Counted from the first letter of the stretch, positions 8,660 to 18,844 are shown. The stretch: 64,000 bases of DNA from Promicromonospora iranensis (GCF_028994775.1 NZ_JAJQMN010000003.1:310001-374000); one strand, 5' to 3'. Numbers and translations: made by a program. Notes: generated from the sequence alone by a model not told the origin.

Positions 8660-9880
8660 ATGACCGAGCCGATGCCGCTTCAACCGCCTGCCCCCGCAGC
8701 CGAGCCCCTCGTGCTGAGCGCACCCGACCCGGTCCAGCCCGTCGCCGCCACCCAGGCGCCCAGGATGGCACCCAAGGTCGATCCCGCGGTCGCGCCGGCG
8801 CTCGACCAGAAGGTCAGCACCTACCTCGACGGCCTGCTCACCGCCGACACCAAGAGCCCCGAGTTCGCCAAGCGCGCCGACGACGTGCGCACCATGGGCG
8901 ACCAGGACATCCGGCAGGCCGCCGACTCCAGCAACCGGCTCCTCGCCACGCCGGTCCGCGCGCTCAAGGAGGGCGGCCTCGCCGACGGCTCCAAGGTGGG
9001 CCAGACCCTGCTGGAGCTGCGGCGCACCGTCGAGGACCTGGACCCGTCCGAGGCGAGCGTGGGCCGCAAGATCCTCGGGATCATCCCGTTCGGCGACAAG
9101 CTCCAGGACTACTTCCGCCGCTACGAGTCCGCCCAGGGCCAGCTCAACGCCATCATCCAGGCCCTCTACAACGGGCAGGACGAGCTGCGCAAGGACAACG
9201 CCGCGCTCAACCTGGAGAAGCAGAACCTCTGGGACACGATGGCGCGGCTCAACCAGTACATCTACGTGGCCGAGCGGCTCGACGCCCAGCTCTCCGCGAA
9301 GATCGCCGAGCTCCAGGTCGCCGACCCCGAACGGGCCAAGGCACTGTCCGAGGACGTCCTGTTCTACGTGCGTCAGAAGCACCAGGACCTGCTCACGCAG
9401 CTCGCGGTCTCGATCCAGGGCTACCTCGCGATCGACATCATCATCAAGAACAACATCGAGCTCACCAAGGGTGTCGACCGGGCCACCACCACCACCGTCT
9501 CCGCGCTGCGCACCGCCGTCATCGTGGCGCAGGCGCTCGCGAACCAGAAGCTCGTGCTGGACCAGATCGGCGCGCTGAACACCACGACGTCGAACATGAT
9601 CGCCTCGACCTCCAAGATGCTCGCCGACCAGTCGGCCACGATCCAGGAGCAGGCCGCGAGCTCGACGGTCGGCATCGAGCAGCTGCAGGCGGCGTTCGCG
9701 AACATCTACGCCACGATGGACTCGATCAGCGACTTCAAGAGCCGGGCGCTCGACTCGATGTCGCAGACCATCGGCGTGCTGGAGACCGAGACCACCAAGG
9801 CCTCGGCGTACGTGGAGCGGGCACGGCGCACCAACACCGACGGCGTGGCGAGCGGTTCTCTCGACCTCAACACCCCGTGA
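8660..9880 (+). CDS. telA: TelA family (toxic anion resistance) protein
   Basis: 406 residues, soluble, strongly helical. The stretch from SNRLLATPVRALKEGG through VGRKILGIIPFGDKLQDYFRRYES and the later NQYIYVAERLD, VSIQGYLAIDIIIKNN and the Gln/Ala-rich C-terminus follow the TelA/YaaN pattern closely. TelA proteins are tied to resistance to tellurite and other stresses; the molecular activity is not settled. The ATG at 8660-8662 has a good GAGGAGC site 5 nt upstream; an upstream in-frame extension would run into the divergent gene and was dropped. First gene of the ten-gene cluster. Confidence 0.92.
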   Translation: MTEPMPLQPPAPAAEPLVLSAPDPVQPVAATQAPRMAPKVDPAVAPALDQKVSTYLDGLLTADTKSPEFAKRADDVRTMGDQDIRQAADSSNRLLATPVRALKEGGLADGSKVGQTLLELRRTVEDLDPSEASVGRKILGIIPFGDKLQDYFRRYESAQGQLNAIIQALYNGQDELRKDNAALNLEKQNLWDTMARLNQYIYVAERLDAQLSAKIAELQVADPERAKALSEDVLFYVRQKHQDLLTQLAVSIQGYLAIDIIIKNNIELTKGVDRATTTTVSALRTAVIVAQALANQKLVLDQIGALNTTTSNMIASTSKMLADQSATIQEQAASSTVGIEQLQAAFANIYATMDSISDFKSRALDSMSQTIGVLETETTKASAYVERARRTNTDGVASGSLDLNTP

Positions 9881-9900
9881 CGGCGGGCTCGGAGGCAGGC

Positions 9901-10476
9901 ATGAGCTGGTGGCGGCGACTCTTCGGCGGCGGACGCACCGAGGAAGCGGAGCAGACCGTCACGATCCCGGCCCCGCCCACCACCGAGCAGATCGTGACGG
10001 CCGTCGACGCCGTCCTCGAGCGGGCGTCCGGGCGGGCGCCCGCCGCGGTGACCGCCCGGGTGCAGCGCGTGGCCGAGACCGTGCACGAGATGGCGCCCCG
10101 CCTGGACCGGCTCGGCGCCGGCTCCCAGCAGGCGCACACGGTGGTCGCCACCGCGACCAGCTACCTGCCCGAGGCTGTCGACGCGTATCTGCGTCTCCCC
10201 CGTGACTTCGCCGACCGGCGGGTCGTGGACCGGGGCAAGACATCGCTCATGATCCTGTGCGACCAGCTCGACCTGCTCGGCGCCACGATCGACAAGATCT
10301 CCGACGCCGTGTCCCGCGCCGACGCGGTCGCCCTCGTGGCGCACGGCCGGTTCCTCGAGGAGAAGTTCGGCACCTCCGGCCTGACGCTCCCCGGTTCCAC
10401 CCCGGGCACGCTGCCCGCGCCCGGAGCGTCCGACCCTGGGACGACGTCGGGCCCCGCCCCCCTGGAGGCCCCGTGA
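9901..10476 (+). CDS. XpaC-like TelA partner protein
   Basis: 191 residues. A short amphipathic N-terminus ([10 protein letters not shown]) is followed by a helical domain (about 25-165) with [13 protein letters not shown] and a run of helices ending FLEEKFG. In Firmicutes telA/yaaN is paired with xpaC, whose C-terminal helical domain has the same general layout (Y-LP-T--Y--L followed by long helices). The XpaC link is inference from this layout and the adjacency. It starts 20 bp after telA with a GGAGG-type site, and its stop overlaps the next GTG start (GTGA). Confidence 0.55.
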   Translation: MSWWRRLFGGGRTEEAEQTVTIPAPPTTEQIVTAVDAVLERASGRAPAAVTARVQRVAETVHEMAPRLDRLGAGSQQAHTVVATATSYLPEAVDAYLRLPRDFADRRVVDRGKTSLMILCDQLDLLGATIDKISDAVSRADAVALVAHGRFLEEKFGTSGLTLPGSTPGTLPAPGASDPGTTSGPAPLEAP

Positions 10477-11885
10477 CCACCGCGGCACTCGGCGCAGCCC
10501 TCGACGCTCTCACCGCGACGGCCACCGCCGTCGGCGTGAGCGGCCCCGCGGCGCGTGCCGAGGGCGAGCGACTGGCGGCAGCGGTCGCCGAGTCGTCCCC
10601 CGGCGCCCCGGCCGACTGGATCGCGGCCACGGGGCGCCCGACGTCGGGCGGCAGCCTGCAGCCGTTCTTCGACGCGGCGGTGAGCGCCCGCCGCTGGCGC
10701 TCCACCCCGACCGACCTGCTCACCGAGCTCATCACCACCGGTTCGCCCCACGCACCGCAGTACGCGGAAGCTCTGGCCACGGTCGTCGACGCCGCGGCCG
10801 CCCTGGGCGACCCCAGCATCAGCGCCATAGCGGCGGCCGAGGGCACCAAGGCAGTCCACCGCAGCGCGGCAGCAGGTCGCGACACGGCGCCGACATCACC
10901 TCACACGCCGACCCTGATGCCGACCACCCCACCCGACCTGACGCGCCCCCGCGACCCCCGCGACTACCTCCCCTTCCCCACCGCGGAACGCGAGCGCACC
11001 GGAAAGGCCGCGGGGTCCGCGGCCGCACCGGCCGAGGTCGCCGAGCCCGTCGCAGAACGCACCCTCGAAGAGCTCCTGGAAGAGCTCGACCAGCTCACCG
11101 GACTAGGAAGAGTCAAGGACGAGATCCGCCGCCAGACCGAGCTCCTGCGCATCGAGCGCCTCCGCGGCGAGGCGGGCTTGAGCGCCCCCACGCTGACCCG
11201 TCACCTGGTCTTCGTCGGCAACCCCGGCACGGGCAAGACGACGGTGGGCCGGCTCGTCGCCGGGATCTACCGCGCGCTGGGCCTGCTCGACAAGGGTCAC
11301 CTCGTCGAGGTGGACCGCTCCGAGCTGGTCGCCGGCTATCTGGGGCAGACCGCCGAGAAGACGACGGCGGTCGTGGAACGCGCCCTGGGCGGCGTCCTGT
11401 TCATCGACGAGGCGTACGCCCTGGCCGAGGACCAGTACGGTCGTGAGGCGGTGGACACCCTCGTCAAGGACATGGAGGACCACCGCGACGACCTCGTGGT
11501 GATCGTCGCGGGCTACCCGGGCCCGATGGCCCGGTTCGTGGGCACCAACCCGGGGCTGGAGAGCCGGTTCGCGCGCACCATCACCTTCGAGGACTACTCC
11601 GGCGACGAGCTGCGGCAGATCTTCGCGGGCATGGCCCGGGCCGCCGACTTCGAGCCGGAGCCCGCCACGCTTGAGCATTTTGACCGCCTCGCGGCCCAGC
11701 AGGCGCGCGGCGAGGGCTTCGGCAACGGGCGCTGGGCCCGCAATGTCCTCGATTCCGCGATTGCCCGGCACGCCTGGCGCCTGCGGGACGTTGAACGACC
11801 GACGCTGGACCAGCTGCGCACGCTGGTCCCGGAAGACCTGGAGGATGTCGTGGACATCGGGACAGACAGCGAGGCCACCGCGTGA
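10473..11885 (+). CDS. CbxX/CfxQ-type AAA ATPase
   Basis: 470 residues. The N-terminal ~190 residues are a helical region of unknown role. The C-terminal AAA+ domain has [14 protein letters not shown] at its entry, Walker [10 protein letters not shown] (about residues 250-258), Walker [11 protein letters not shown], a sensor-1 region and the [10 protein letters not shown] arginine-finger segment. CbxX/SpoVK ATPases act as hexameric remodelling motors. GTG start at 10473-10475 overlaps the previous stop; 3' end overlaps the next GTG. The substrate may be another protein of the cluster; that is inference. Confidence 0.9.
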   Translation: MTTAALGAALDALTATATAVGVSGPAARAEGERLAAAVAESSPGAPADWIAATGRPTSGGSLQPFFDAAVSARRWRSTPTDLLTELITTGSPHAPQYAEALATVVDAAAALGDPSISAIAAAEGTKAVHRSAAAGRDTAPTSPHTPTLMPTTPPDLTRPRDPRDYLPFPTAERERTGKAAGSAAAPAEVAEPVAERTLEELLEELDQLTGLGRVKDEIRRQTELLRIERLRGEAGLSAPTLTRHLVFVGNPGTGKTTVGRLVAGIYRALGLLDKGHLVEVDRSELVAGYLGQTAEKTTAVVERALGGVLFIDEAYALAEDQYGREAVDTLVKDMEDHRDDLVVIVAGYPGPMARFVGTNPGLESRFARTITFEDYSGDELRQIFAGMARAADFEPEPATLEHFDRLAAQQARGEGFGNGRWARNVLDSAIARHAWRLRDVERPTLDQLRTLVPEDLEDVVDIGTDSEATA

Positions 11886-13186
11886 CCGCATCGCTGACGA
11901 CGACGAACCCGGCTGCGGCCGGCCCTGCGACCGCGACCGCCACGCCGGCCGGCCGTTTCAGGGCGGGTCTCGCGACCACTCCGGGCCGTCTGGCGCTGGC
12001 CACGGCGGTGGCCGTGGCGGCCTGCCTGCTCCTCGGGGTGACCGGCTTCCTCGCGGGCAACGGCCAGTCCGCGGCGCTGCAGGACGCGCAGCGGGACGCG
12101 GCCCAGCTGGTGGGCACGCAGGAGCTGCGCAACGACCTGGTGTCGGCCGACGCGACGGCGACCAACGCGTTCCTCGTGGGCGGGCTGGAGCCGACGGAGG
12201 CACGCGAGCGCTACGAGGCGAGCCTGTCCGAGGCCGCGGAGGCCGTCCCGGCGCTGGCCGCGACGGCGCGGGGCGAGGGTGAGGCCGCCGACCTCGCCGC
12301 GGTCGCCGACTCGGTGCAGCGGTACGCGGGTCTGGTCGAGTCGGCCCGGGCGAACAACCGGCAGGGCTTCCCGGTCGGTGCGGCCTACCTGGACCAGGCG
12401 TCGGCCGCGCTGCGCGACGAGGTACTGCCCACCATCGACGAGGTGGCGGTCTCCACGTCGCAGCGGGTCGACGCCGACATGGGTTCCGTCGCCCTCGCCC
12501 AGGCCCTCCTGCTGTTCGTGCTGCTGGCCCTGGTGGCGCTGGGCGCCGTCCAGCTCTGGCTCGCGCGGCGCACGCACCGCGTCGTGAACACCGGCCTGGC
12601 GGCCGCGAGCCTCGCCCTCCTGGTGGGCGGCGTGGTCGCGGCGGCAGCGGTGCTGGGCGGCAACGGCGTCGCCCGGTCGGTCGCGAGCGGCCCGTACGCG
12701 GCGACCGTCGCCACGTCGGAGGCCCTGTCGCTGGCCACCGACGCCAAGTCGATGGAGTCCTTCACACTGATCAAGCGCGGGTCGGGCGGCGACTTCGAGG
12801 AGTCGTACCAGACGTCGCTCGCCGGCGCCAAGTCGCTGCTGGCCGAGGCCGCCGAGGCGACCGACACCGGCTCCGACCCCCTGTCCCTCCTGAACGCGTG
12901 GGACGAGAAGCACCAGGAGATCCGCACCCTGGACGACGAAGGCAACTGGGACGACGCGGTCAGTGCCGCGACAGCCACCGGCGACGACACGGCGGGCGCT
13001 GCCTTCACCGCGTTCTCCGACCAGGCCCAGGCTGACGTCCGGACCACGAGCGACGCCGCGGTCGAGCGGCTCGGCTCCGCGGCGACCACCGCGCAGGTAG
13101 CGGCCTGGATCGCCCTCGTGCTCGGGGTCGCAGGGGCCATCGCCGCTGCTGCCGGGATGAACGTCCGCCTGAAGGAGTACCGATGA
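11882..13186 (+). CDS. glnX: GlnX-like membrane sensor with two extracytoplasmic helical bundles
   Basis: 434 residues with four membrane segments (about 37-58, 200-227, 238-260, 400-425). Two Ala-rich helical domains of about 140 residues lie outside (58-200 and 260-400), resembling four-helix sensory bundles of chemoreceptors. In mycobacteria glnX sits beside glnH and pknG and passes the signal from the binding protein to the kinase; the same three genes occur here. GTG start in a GTGA overlap; its stop overlaps the glnH-like start (ATGA). The short C-terminal tail (NVRLKEYR) leaves little cytoplasmic domain, so contact to the kinase may go through loop residues. Confidence 0.78.
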   Translation: MTASLTTTNPAAAGPATATATPAGRFRAGLATTPGRLALATAVAVAACLLLGVTGFLAGNGQSAALQDAQRDAAQLVGTQELRNDLVSADATATNAFLVGGLEPTEARERYEASLSEAAEAVPALAATARGEGEAADLAAVADSVQRYAGLVESARANNRQGFPVGAAYLDQASAALRDEVLPTIDEVAVSTSQRVDADMGSVALAQALLLFVLLALVALGAVQLWLARRTHRVVNTGLAAASLALLVGGVVAAAAVLGGNGVARSVASGPYAATVATSEALSLATDAKSMESFTLIKRGSGGDFEESYQTSLAGAKSLLAEAAEATDTGSDPLSLLNAWDEKHQEIRTLDDEGNWDDAVSAATATGDDTAGAAFTAFSDQAQADVRTTSDAAVERLGSAATTAQVAAWIALVLGVAGAIAAAAGMNVRLKEYR

Positions 13187-14208
13187 GCATGCGTGCAGTC
13201 CGCAGACCGATCGTCACCGCCCTCGTGGCGCTCGCCCTCGTCGGCACGACGGCGGCGTGCGCTCCCGAGTCGACCACGCACCTGCTCACCGGCGCGGCCG
13301 GGGTGGGTTCGACGGCGCAGGAGTCCACGCAGGAGTCGGCCCCCGAGGCCGCGACCGGCGGTGCGGCGCCCAGCACCGCCACCGCGGCCCAGGAGTGCAG
13401 CGACGGGCGGCCCGCCGTCGCGTCCATGGCCCCGGGCGGCAGTCCCGAGGTGACGTCCGGCTCCACGATGGCGGCCATCCGGGAGCGCGGCGCGCTCGTG
13501 GTGGGTGTCTCGGCGGACACGCTGCTGATGGGCTCGCGCAACCCGTTCTCGGGCAACATCGAGGGCTTCGACATCGACGTGGCCCGGCAGATCGCCGACG
13601 CGATCCTCGGCGACCCGGACAAGATCCGGTTCCGCGTGATCACGTCCGGTGACCGCGAGACGGTCCTGGCCGAGCACGAGGTCGACATCGTGACGCGCGC
13701 CTTCACCATCAACTGCGACCGCTGGGAGAACATCGCGTTCTCGGCGGAGTACTACCACGCGGGCCAGAAGCTCCTGGTTCCCTCGACCTCCGAGGTCACC
13801 GGCATCGAGGACCTCGCGGGGCAGCGGGTCTGCGCGCCCGAGGGCACGACGACCCTGGAGCGGCTCGGGGAGTGGGAGGGCGTCGAGGCGGTGCCCGCTG
13901 TCACCCACACCACGTGCCTGGTCCTGTTCCAGCAGGGTGCGGTGGACGCCATCACCGGCGACGACACGGTCCTGGCCGGCTTCGCCGCGCAGGACCCGTA
14001 CGCGAAGGTCGTCGGCGACGCCGTGAGCGACGAGCCCTACGGCGTCGGTGTCCCGGCCGACCAGCCGGACATGGTGCGGTTCGTCAACGGCGTGCTGGAG
14101 GACATGGTCGCCGGCGGGCAGTGGGAGAGGTCCTACGACCGCTGGCTGGGCGGGGCGCTCGGTCCCGCACCCGCAGCGCCCGAGCCCGTGTACGGACGGG
14201 CGCCGTGA
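13183..14208 (+). CDS. glnH: GlnH-like amino-acid-binding lipoprotein
   Basis: 341 residues. Signal sequence with lipobox-like TAAC at about residue 25. After a Ser/Thr/Ala-rich linker comes a family-3 solute-binding domain: RGALVVGVSADTLLMG, GFDIDVARQIADAIL, VDIVTRAFTINCDRW, GQRVCAPEGTTTLERL and DAITGDDTVLAG. No permease or ATPase genes accompany it, which fits a signalling rather than a transport role, as for mycobacterial GlnH (Glu/Asp binding). ATG in an ATGA overlap; another ATG two codons on is possible. Ligand not provable from sequence. Confidence 0.85.
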   Translation: MSMRAVRRPIVTALVALALVGTTAACAPESTTHLLTGAAGVGSTAQESTQESAPEAATGGAAPSTATAAQECSDGRPAVASMAPGGSPEVTSGSTMAAIRERGALVVGVSADTLLMGSRNPFSGNIEGFDIDVARQIADAILGDPDKIRFRVITSGDRETVLAEHEVDIVTRAFTINCDRWENIAFSAEYYHAGQKLLVPSTSEVTGIEDLAGQRVCAPEGTTTLERLGEWEGVEAVPAVTHTTCLVLFQQGAVDAITGDDTVLAGFAAQDPYAKVVGDAVSDEPYGVGVPADQPDMVRFVNGVLEDMVAGGQWERSYDRWLGGALGPAPAAPEPVYGRAP

Positions 14209-15308
14209 GCAGGACCGGACGAGCGCCGGCGCCGCCCGGCGCCCTGGGGGTCGCGGCTGAGCCCGCGGAGCTCCTGAGCTATCTGTCGGACCTCCAGGCG
14301 TGGCTCGACGCGCGCCGCGCCGACCTGGACCGGCTCGACACCGCGGCGCACCGGTCCGACGAGAGCTCCGTGACGGCCGACGTCGTGCTGGCCCTGACCC
14401 TGTGGCAGGCGGTGCGCACGCGCACCGACGAGCTGGTCGCGGTGTGGGACTCCGGCCGCGCGGACGCCGTCGCGCGCGAGCGCATGTCCCAGCTGATCTG
14501 GGGGCGTCTGGGCGGCGACCCGGCCACCTCGCTGCTCTCCCTGGTCGACGCCGCGCGCCTGTGCGACGCGCAGGCGGACCAGCTCGCCGCACGCCTCTCC
14601 TTCGACCCGCACGCCGCCGACGTCACCGCCCGCCTGCGGTCCGTGGCCGCCGGGATCGTCCGCGCCGAGGACGCGGCGCACGCCTCCGCCGACACCGAGG
14701 ACGACGCCGTCGTCGCCCGCCTGCGCGACCGGCTGGCCCGCCTCAAGTCCGACGCCGCCCGCGGTGCCGACATCACCGGACCGCTCGGCGCGCTCGAGGA
14801 CGACGTCGCACGCAGCGAGCGGGACCTCATCGTGGCCACCGCGCGCCGCCGGTCGCTCGCCAAGGACCGGGAGCGCGCCGTCGCGCTGCGCACCACCCTG
14901 GCGGACCGGGCACCCGTGCTCCACCAGATGGCGGAGCGCTGCCGCCGGGAGATCGCCGACCCGCCGCGGCTCGCGGTCCCGGACGTGACCCGCCTCGGCG
15001 ACGTCCCGACCGAGCCCGACCGGCTCACGACGTACGTCCAGCGGCTGGGCGCCGTCGAACGCGCGATGGAGAAGGTCGAGGACGCCTACACGGCCCCTCT
15101 GCGCGAGCGCGCCGAGCTGCGCTACCGCGTCAAGAACCTGATGACGAAGGCCCAGGGCAACGGGCGGGCGGCGTCGTCCACCGTGAAGGCGGGCGAGGAC
15201 GAGGCGCGCGAAGCGCTGGACGCCACGCCCTGCGACCTTGCCCTGGCACGGCACTTCACCGAGCAGCTCGAGACGCTCGTGCGCGATCTCCCGGAGGGAC
15301 ACCGATGA
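14205..15308 (+). CDS. Unrecognised helical (coiled-coil-like) protein of the pknG cluster
   Basis: 367 residues, soluble, no signal peptide and no recognised domain. It is rich in Arg, Ala, Asp and Leu with long heptad-like helices, for example ARGADITGPLGALEDDVARS and VQRLGAVERAMEKVEDAY. A single Lys/Arg-rich RYRVKNLMTKAQGNGR segment near residue 310 could bind nucleic acid or a partner. GTG start overlaps the glnH stop and its stop overlaps the pknG start, so it is made in step with the kinase. It could be an adaptor between GlnX and PknG, but nothing in the sequence proves it. Confidence 0.75.
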   Translation: MSRTGRAPAPPGALGVAAEPAELLSYLSDLQAWLDARRADLDRLDTAAHRSDESSVTADVVLALTLWQAVRTRTDELVAVWDSGRADAVARERMSQLIWGRLGGDPATSLLSLVDAARLCDAQADQLAARLSFDPHAADVTARLRSVAAGIVRAEDAAHASADTEDDAVVARLRDRLARLKSDAARGADITGPLGALEDDVARSERDLIVATARRRSLAKDRERAVALRTTLADRAPVLHQMAERCRREIADPPRLAVPDVTRLGDVPTEPDRLTTYVQRLGAVERAMEKVEDAYTAPLRERAELRYRVKNLMTKAQGNGRAASSTVKAGEDEAREALDATPCDLALARHFTEQLETLVRDLPEGHR

Positions 15309-17587
15309 CGACACAGGCCTGCGCCGAGCCGGACTGCACCGGCACCATCGAGGACGGCTACTGCAACGTGTGCGGCGCCCCCGCCGGCGGCAACCCCGCC
15401 GGGGGCGCGCTCGCCGCGGTGGCGGCCTCGTGGGGCGCCGACGACCCCACCACGCTGCGCGCCTCGGGCGGGATGCCCGAGATGTCGCAACCCTCCACCG
15501 GACGCACCAGCTCGTCCCGCCTCGCGTCCACCGCCCTAGGCTCGGCCCGGATGGCTGCCGGCACCTACCAGACCCGGCGCGTCGGCACCGGCTCGACGCG
15601 GCTGCGCGGGCACCGGCTCGGCGCGGGCCTCACCACCGTGCCGCACACGCCGGTCGCCGACCCGCTGCAGGCCGTGATGACCACGCCCGAGCTCGCGGAG
15701 AGCAAGCGGTACTGCCCCACCTGCGGCCAGCCGGTGGGCCGCGCCCGCGACGGCGTCCCCGGCCGCATCGCCGGGTTCTGCGGGCACTGCGGCGCGCGCT
15801 ACGACTTCGCACCCGCGCTCAAGGCGGGCGACCTCCTGGCCGGCCAGTACGAGGTGGTGGGCTGCCTCGCCCACGGTGGCCTGGGCTGGATCTACCTGGC
15901 GCGCGACCGCAACGTCAGCGGCCGCTGGGTGGTGCTCAAGGGCCTGCTCAACGCGGGCGACAGGGAGGCGTACGAGGCGGCGGTCGCCGAGCGCCAGTTC
16001 CTCGCCGAGGTGGAGCACCCGCTCATCGTCGAGATCTTCAACTTCGTCCTGCACGAGGGCCTCGGCTACACCGTCATGGAGTTCGTGGGCGGCAAGTCGC
16101 TCAAGGACGTGCTCAAGGAGCGCCGCGACAAGGGCGGCGGGCAGGCCCGGCCGCTGCCCGTGGACCAGGCCATCGCGTACATCCTCGAGGTGCTGCCCGC
16201 GTTCAGCTACCTGCACGACCACAACCTGCTGTACTGCGACTTCAAGCCGGACAACATCATCGCCCAGGGCGACGGCGTCAAGCTGATCGACATGGGCGGC
16301 GTGCGCCGCATCGACGACATGACGTCGGCCATCTACGGCACCATCGGCTACCAGGCGCCCGAGGTGGCGGAGATCGGCCCGTCCGTGGCGTCCGACATCT
16401 TCACGCTCGGCCGGACGCTGGCCTCCCTGGTGCTCGACTTCCGCGGCAACACCACCGTGTACCAGTCGTCGTTCCCGCCGGTCGCCGAGACGCCCGTCTT
16501 CCAGAAGTACGACTCGTTCTACCGCTGGCTGGCCAAGGCGTGCGCGCCGGCGCCCGCCGACCGGTTCGGAGACGTCGACGAGGCCCGCGTCCAGCTCCTC
16601 GGCGTGCTCCGCGAGGTGGTCGCCACCGACAAGGGCCCCGGGTACACGGCCACGACGTCCGCGGAGTCGGTCCTGTTCGGCGTACCGCCGCTCGACGGCG
16701 CCGACGGCGCGCTGGGCTGGCACGAGCTCCCCGTGCTCAAGGTGGACTCCACCGACCCGATGGCGTCCTGGCTGGCCGGCGTGAACGTCGCCGACCCGAC
16801 CGCCCGCATGGTCGCGCTCTCCGGCGCCGCTGAGGCGACCGTCGAGGTACGGCTCGCCCTGGCCCGGGCCGCCATCGAGGCCGGCGACCTCGGCCGGCTG
16901 CGCGAGACGGTCGCGCAGATCCTCGAGCACGACCCGTGGGAGTGGCGCGCCGCCTGGATGGAGGGCCTCGGGCACCTCTCGGCGGGCGACCCCGCGGCCG
17001 CCCGTGCCTCGTTCAACGCCGTCTACGGGCAGGTGCCCGGCGAGCCGGCACCGAAGCTCGCGCTCGCCACGGTCTGCGAGGTGTCCGGCGAGCCCGGTGT
17101 CGCCGAGCAGCTGTACAGCACCATCGCGCGCGCCGACTCCAACTACACCGGCGCCGCCGCGTTCGGTCTCGCCCGCGTCCGGGCGGGTGGTGATGACCTC
17201 GACGGCGCCCTCCGGGCGCTCGACCTCGTCGGTCCCACCCGCGGTTCCTTCCCCGACGCCCGCCTGCGGCGGGCCCGGCTCCTCGTCGACGCGCGGCGCA
17301 CGCTGCTCGACCTGTCCGACGCCGTCGCCGGGCTCGACAACGCGCACGTCCCCGACCGCCCCAAGGCCGAGGTCACCGTAGACGCCCTCTCGGGCGCGCT
17401 CGGTCTGGTCACGCGCAGCGGTCCCGACCCGAGCGTGCGGGTGGCCGGCGCCGAGGCCACCGAACCCGCGCTGCGGGACCGCCTGGAGCAGGCCCTGCGC
17501 ACCCTCGCCCGCCTCACCGAGGACCGCTCGGAGCGCGTGGCGCTCGTCGACCGGGCAAACTCCGTACGGCGGTGGACCATGCGTTGA
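15305..17587 (+). CDS. pknG: Serine/threonine protein kinase PknG with zinc ribbon, rubredoxin and TPR domains
   Basis: 760 residues, close to the 750 of M. tuberculosis PknG. Order: an extra N-terminal zinc ribbon (C6, C11, C20, C23), rubredoxin-like metal site (C137, C140, C159, C162), kinase domain with GCLAHGGLGWIYLARD at 187-202, ATP lysine K212 in VVLK, catalytic CDFKPDN (D312, K314) and DMG at 329-331 in place of DFG, APE at 351-353, then a TPR region to the end. These replacements of HRD and DFG are PknG-like (YND and DLG in M. tuberculosis). No transmembrane segment. It phosphorylates cytosolic proteins, in mycobacteria GarA. ATGA overlap with the upstream gene. Confidence 0.95.
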   Translation: MTTQACAEPDCTGTIEDGYCNVCGAPAGGNPAGGALAAVAASWGADDPTTLRASGGMPEMSQPSTGRTSSSRLASTALGSARMAAGTYQTRRVGTGSTRLRGHRLGAGLTTVPHTPVADPLQAVMTTPELAESKRYCPTCGQPVGRARDGVPGRIAGFCGHCGARYDFAPALKAGDLLAGQYEVVGCLAHGGLGWIYLARDRNVSGRWVVLKGLLNAGDREAYEAAVAERQFLAEVEHPLIVEIFNFVLHEGLGYTVMEFVGGKSLKDVLKERRDKGGGQARPLPVDQAIAYILEVLPAFSYLHDHNLLYCDFKPDNIIAQGDGVKLIDMGGVRRIDDMTSAIYGTIGYQAPEVAEIGPSVASDIFTLGRTLASLVLDFRGNTTVYQSSFPPVAETPVFQKYDSFYRWLAKACAPAPADRFGDVDEARVQLLGVLREVVATDKGPGYTATTSAESVLFGVPPLDGADGALGWHELPVLKVDSTDPMASWLAGVNVADPTARMVALSGAAEATVEVRLALARAAIEAGDLGRLRETVAQILEHDPWEWRAAWMEGLGHLSAGDPAAARASFNAVYGQVPGEPAPKLALATVCEVSGEPGVAEQLYSTIARADSNYTGAAAFGLARVRAGGDDLDGALRALDLVGPTRGSFPDARLRRARLLVDARRTLLDLSDAVAGLDNAHVPDRPKAEVTVDALSGALGLVTRSGPDPSVRVAGAEATEPALRDRLEQALRTLARLTEDRSERVALVDRANSVRRWTMR

Positions 17588-17627
17588 GCGGCCCGCCGTA
17601 CCGGAACCGGTGCACAGAGGCACCGAA

Positions 17628-17651
17628 CGGTGATCCGCTCACGGTGATCCG
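17628..17651 (+). repeat. Direct repeat of CGGTGATCCG, 14-bp period
   Basis: Two exact copies of a 10-mer start at 17628 and 17642 in the 119-bp gap between pknG and the phosphatase gene, the longest gap in the first part of the cluster. It could be an activator site for a second promoter driving the phosphatase-VWA-FHA genes. No clear -10/-35 was seen. Confidence 0.4.
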
Positions 17652-17706
17652 GTGAAAGACAGTCGCGGGGTGCGAACCCTGACGAGGCAAGGAGACCGAC
17701 CCAGAC

Positions 17707-18819
17707 ATGAGTGCCGACGACAGTAGCCTCGCCCGCTGCCCCAACTGCGGAGAGAACGCGGCGCCCCGCGCCCGGTTCTGCGAGAACTGCGGCACGCCGC
17801 TGGGCACCACCGAAGCGTCCGCCCCCTCCGAGGTGACCCTCGAGCTGGCGCCCACCGTCGTGGACCCCGACCCGGCGACCGGCGACTCCGCCGCCCGCCG
17901 GTCCTGCGCGGCGTGCGGCGGCATCATCGCCCCGGACGGGTACTGCGCCGACTGCGGCACGCCCGGCCAGTCCGAGCGCGACCACTTCGAGGAACGCCCG
18001 GCCGACTGGGTGGCCGGCGTCTGCGACCGGGGTGTACGCCACGCGCGCAACGAGGACGCGATGGCGCTCGCCGCGGGCGGCACCTTCGCGGCTCTCGTGG
18101 TGTGCGACGGCGTGTCCAGCGCACCCGACTCCGACGTCGCCTCGCTCGCCGCGAGCCGGGCCGCACGGGACGTGCTCGTCGCCTACGGGCCGGAGGGTTC
18201 GAGCTCCGTGGAGGGCGCCACCAGCCGGCGCATCGCCGGCTGGACCGACGCGATGGTCGCCGCGTCCCGCGCGGCGGGCCAGGCCGTACGGGGCGCCGCG
18301 GAACAGCTCGCGGCGACGAAGGGCACCGACGTGGCGGACGACCCGCCGTCGTGCACCTTCGTGGCCGCCGTCGTGGACAACGGCCTGATCGTCGCCGGCT
18401 GGCTGGGCGACTCCCGCGTGTACTGGCTGCCGGACGCCGGGCAGGCCGAGCAGCTCAGCGTCGACGACTCCTGGGCCCAGGAGATGATCGCGGCCGGCGT
18501 GCCGCGCGCCCAGGCCGAGACGTCGCCCCAGGCGCACGCGATCACGCGGTGGCTGGGACCGGACGCGCCGGACACCGACGCGCGCTGCGCCGCCACCCTC
18601 CCGACCGGGCCGGGTTGGCTGCTGGTGTGCTCCGACGGCCTCTGGAACTACTGCTCCGACGCGCACGAGATGAGTGACCTCGTGCAGCGGTTCGCCACGT
18701 CCGGCGACCCGCACACCACGGCCGCGGCGCTCGTGCGCTGGGCCAACGCACAGGGCGGGCGGGACAACATCACCGCCGCGCTCGCCCGTGTCTCCCCAGC
18801 TGTCACCGAGCAGCGATAG
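17707..18819 (+). CDS. PP2C-family protein phosphatase with two N-terminal zinc ribbons
   Basis: 370 residues. Two zinc ribbons come first (CPNCG..CENCG at about 11-29 and CAACG..CADCG at about 63-81), then a PPM/PP2C catalytic domain from about residue 98. Metal-site motifs are intact: RHARNEDA, VVCDGVSS, GWLGDSRVY, VCSDGLWNY and GRDNIT. It should remove phosphate from Ser/Thr targets of PknG using two metal ions. AAGGAG lies 14 nt before the ATG, rather far. No membrane segment, unlike the actinobacterial PstP phosphatase. Confidence 0.93.
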   Translation: MSADDSSLARCPNCGENAAPRARFCENCGTPLGTTEASAPSEVTLELAPTVVDPDPATGDSAARRSCAACGGIIAPDGYCADCGTPGQSERDHFEERPADWVAGVCDRGVRHARNEDAMALAAGGTFAALVVCDGVSSAPDSDVASLAASRAARDVLVAYGPEGSSSVEGATSRRIAGWTDAMVAASRAAGQAVRGAAEQLAATKGTDVADDPPSCTFVAAVVDNGLIVAGWLGDSRVYWLPDAGQAEQLSVDDSWAQEMIAAGVPRAQAETSPQAHAITRWLGPDAPDTDARCAATLPTGPGWLLVCSDGLWNYCSDAHEMSDLVQRFATSGDPHTTAAALVRWANAQGGRDNITAALARVSPAVTEQR

Positions 18820-18844
18820 CCTGCCGTTACCGAGAGGAGCCACC

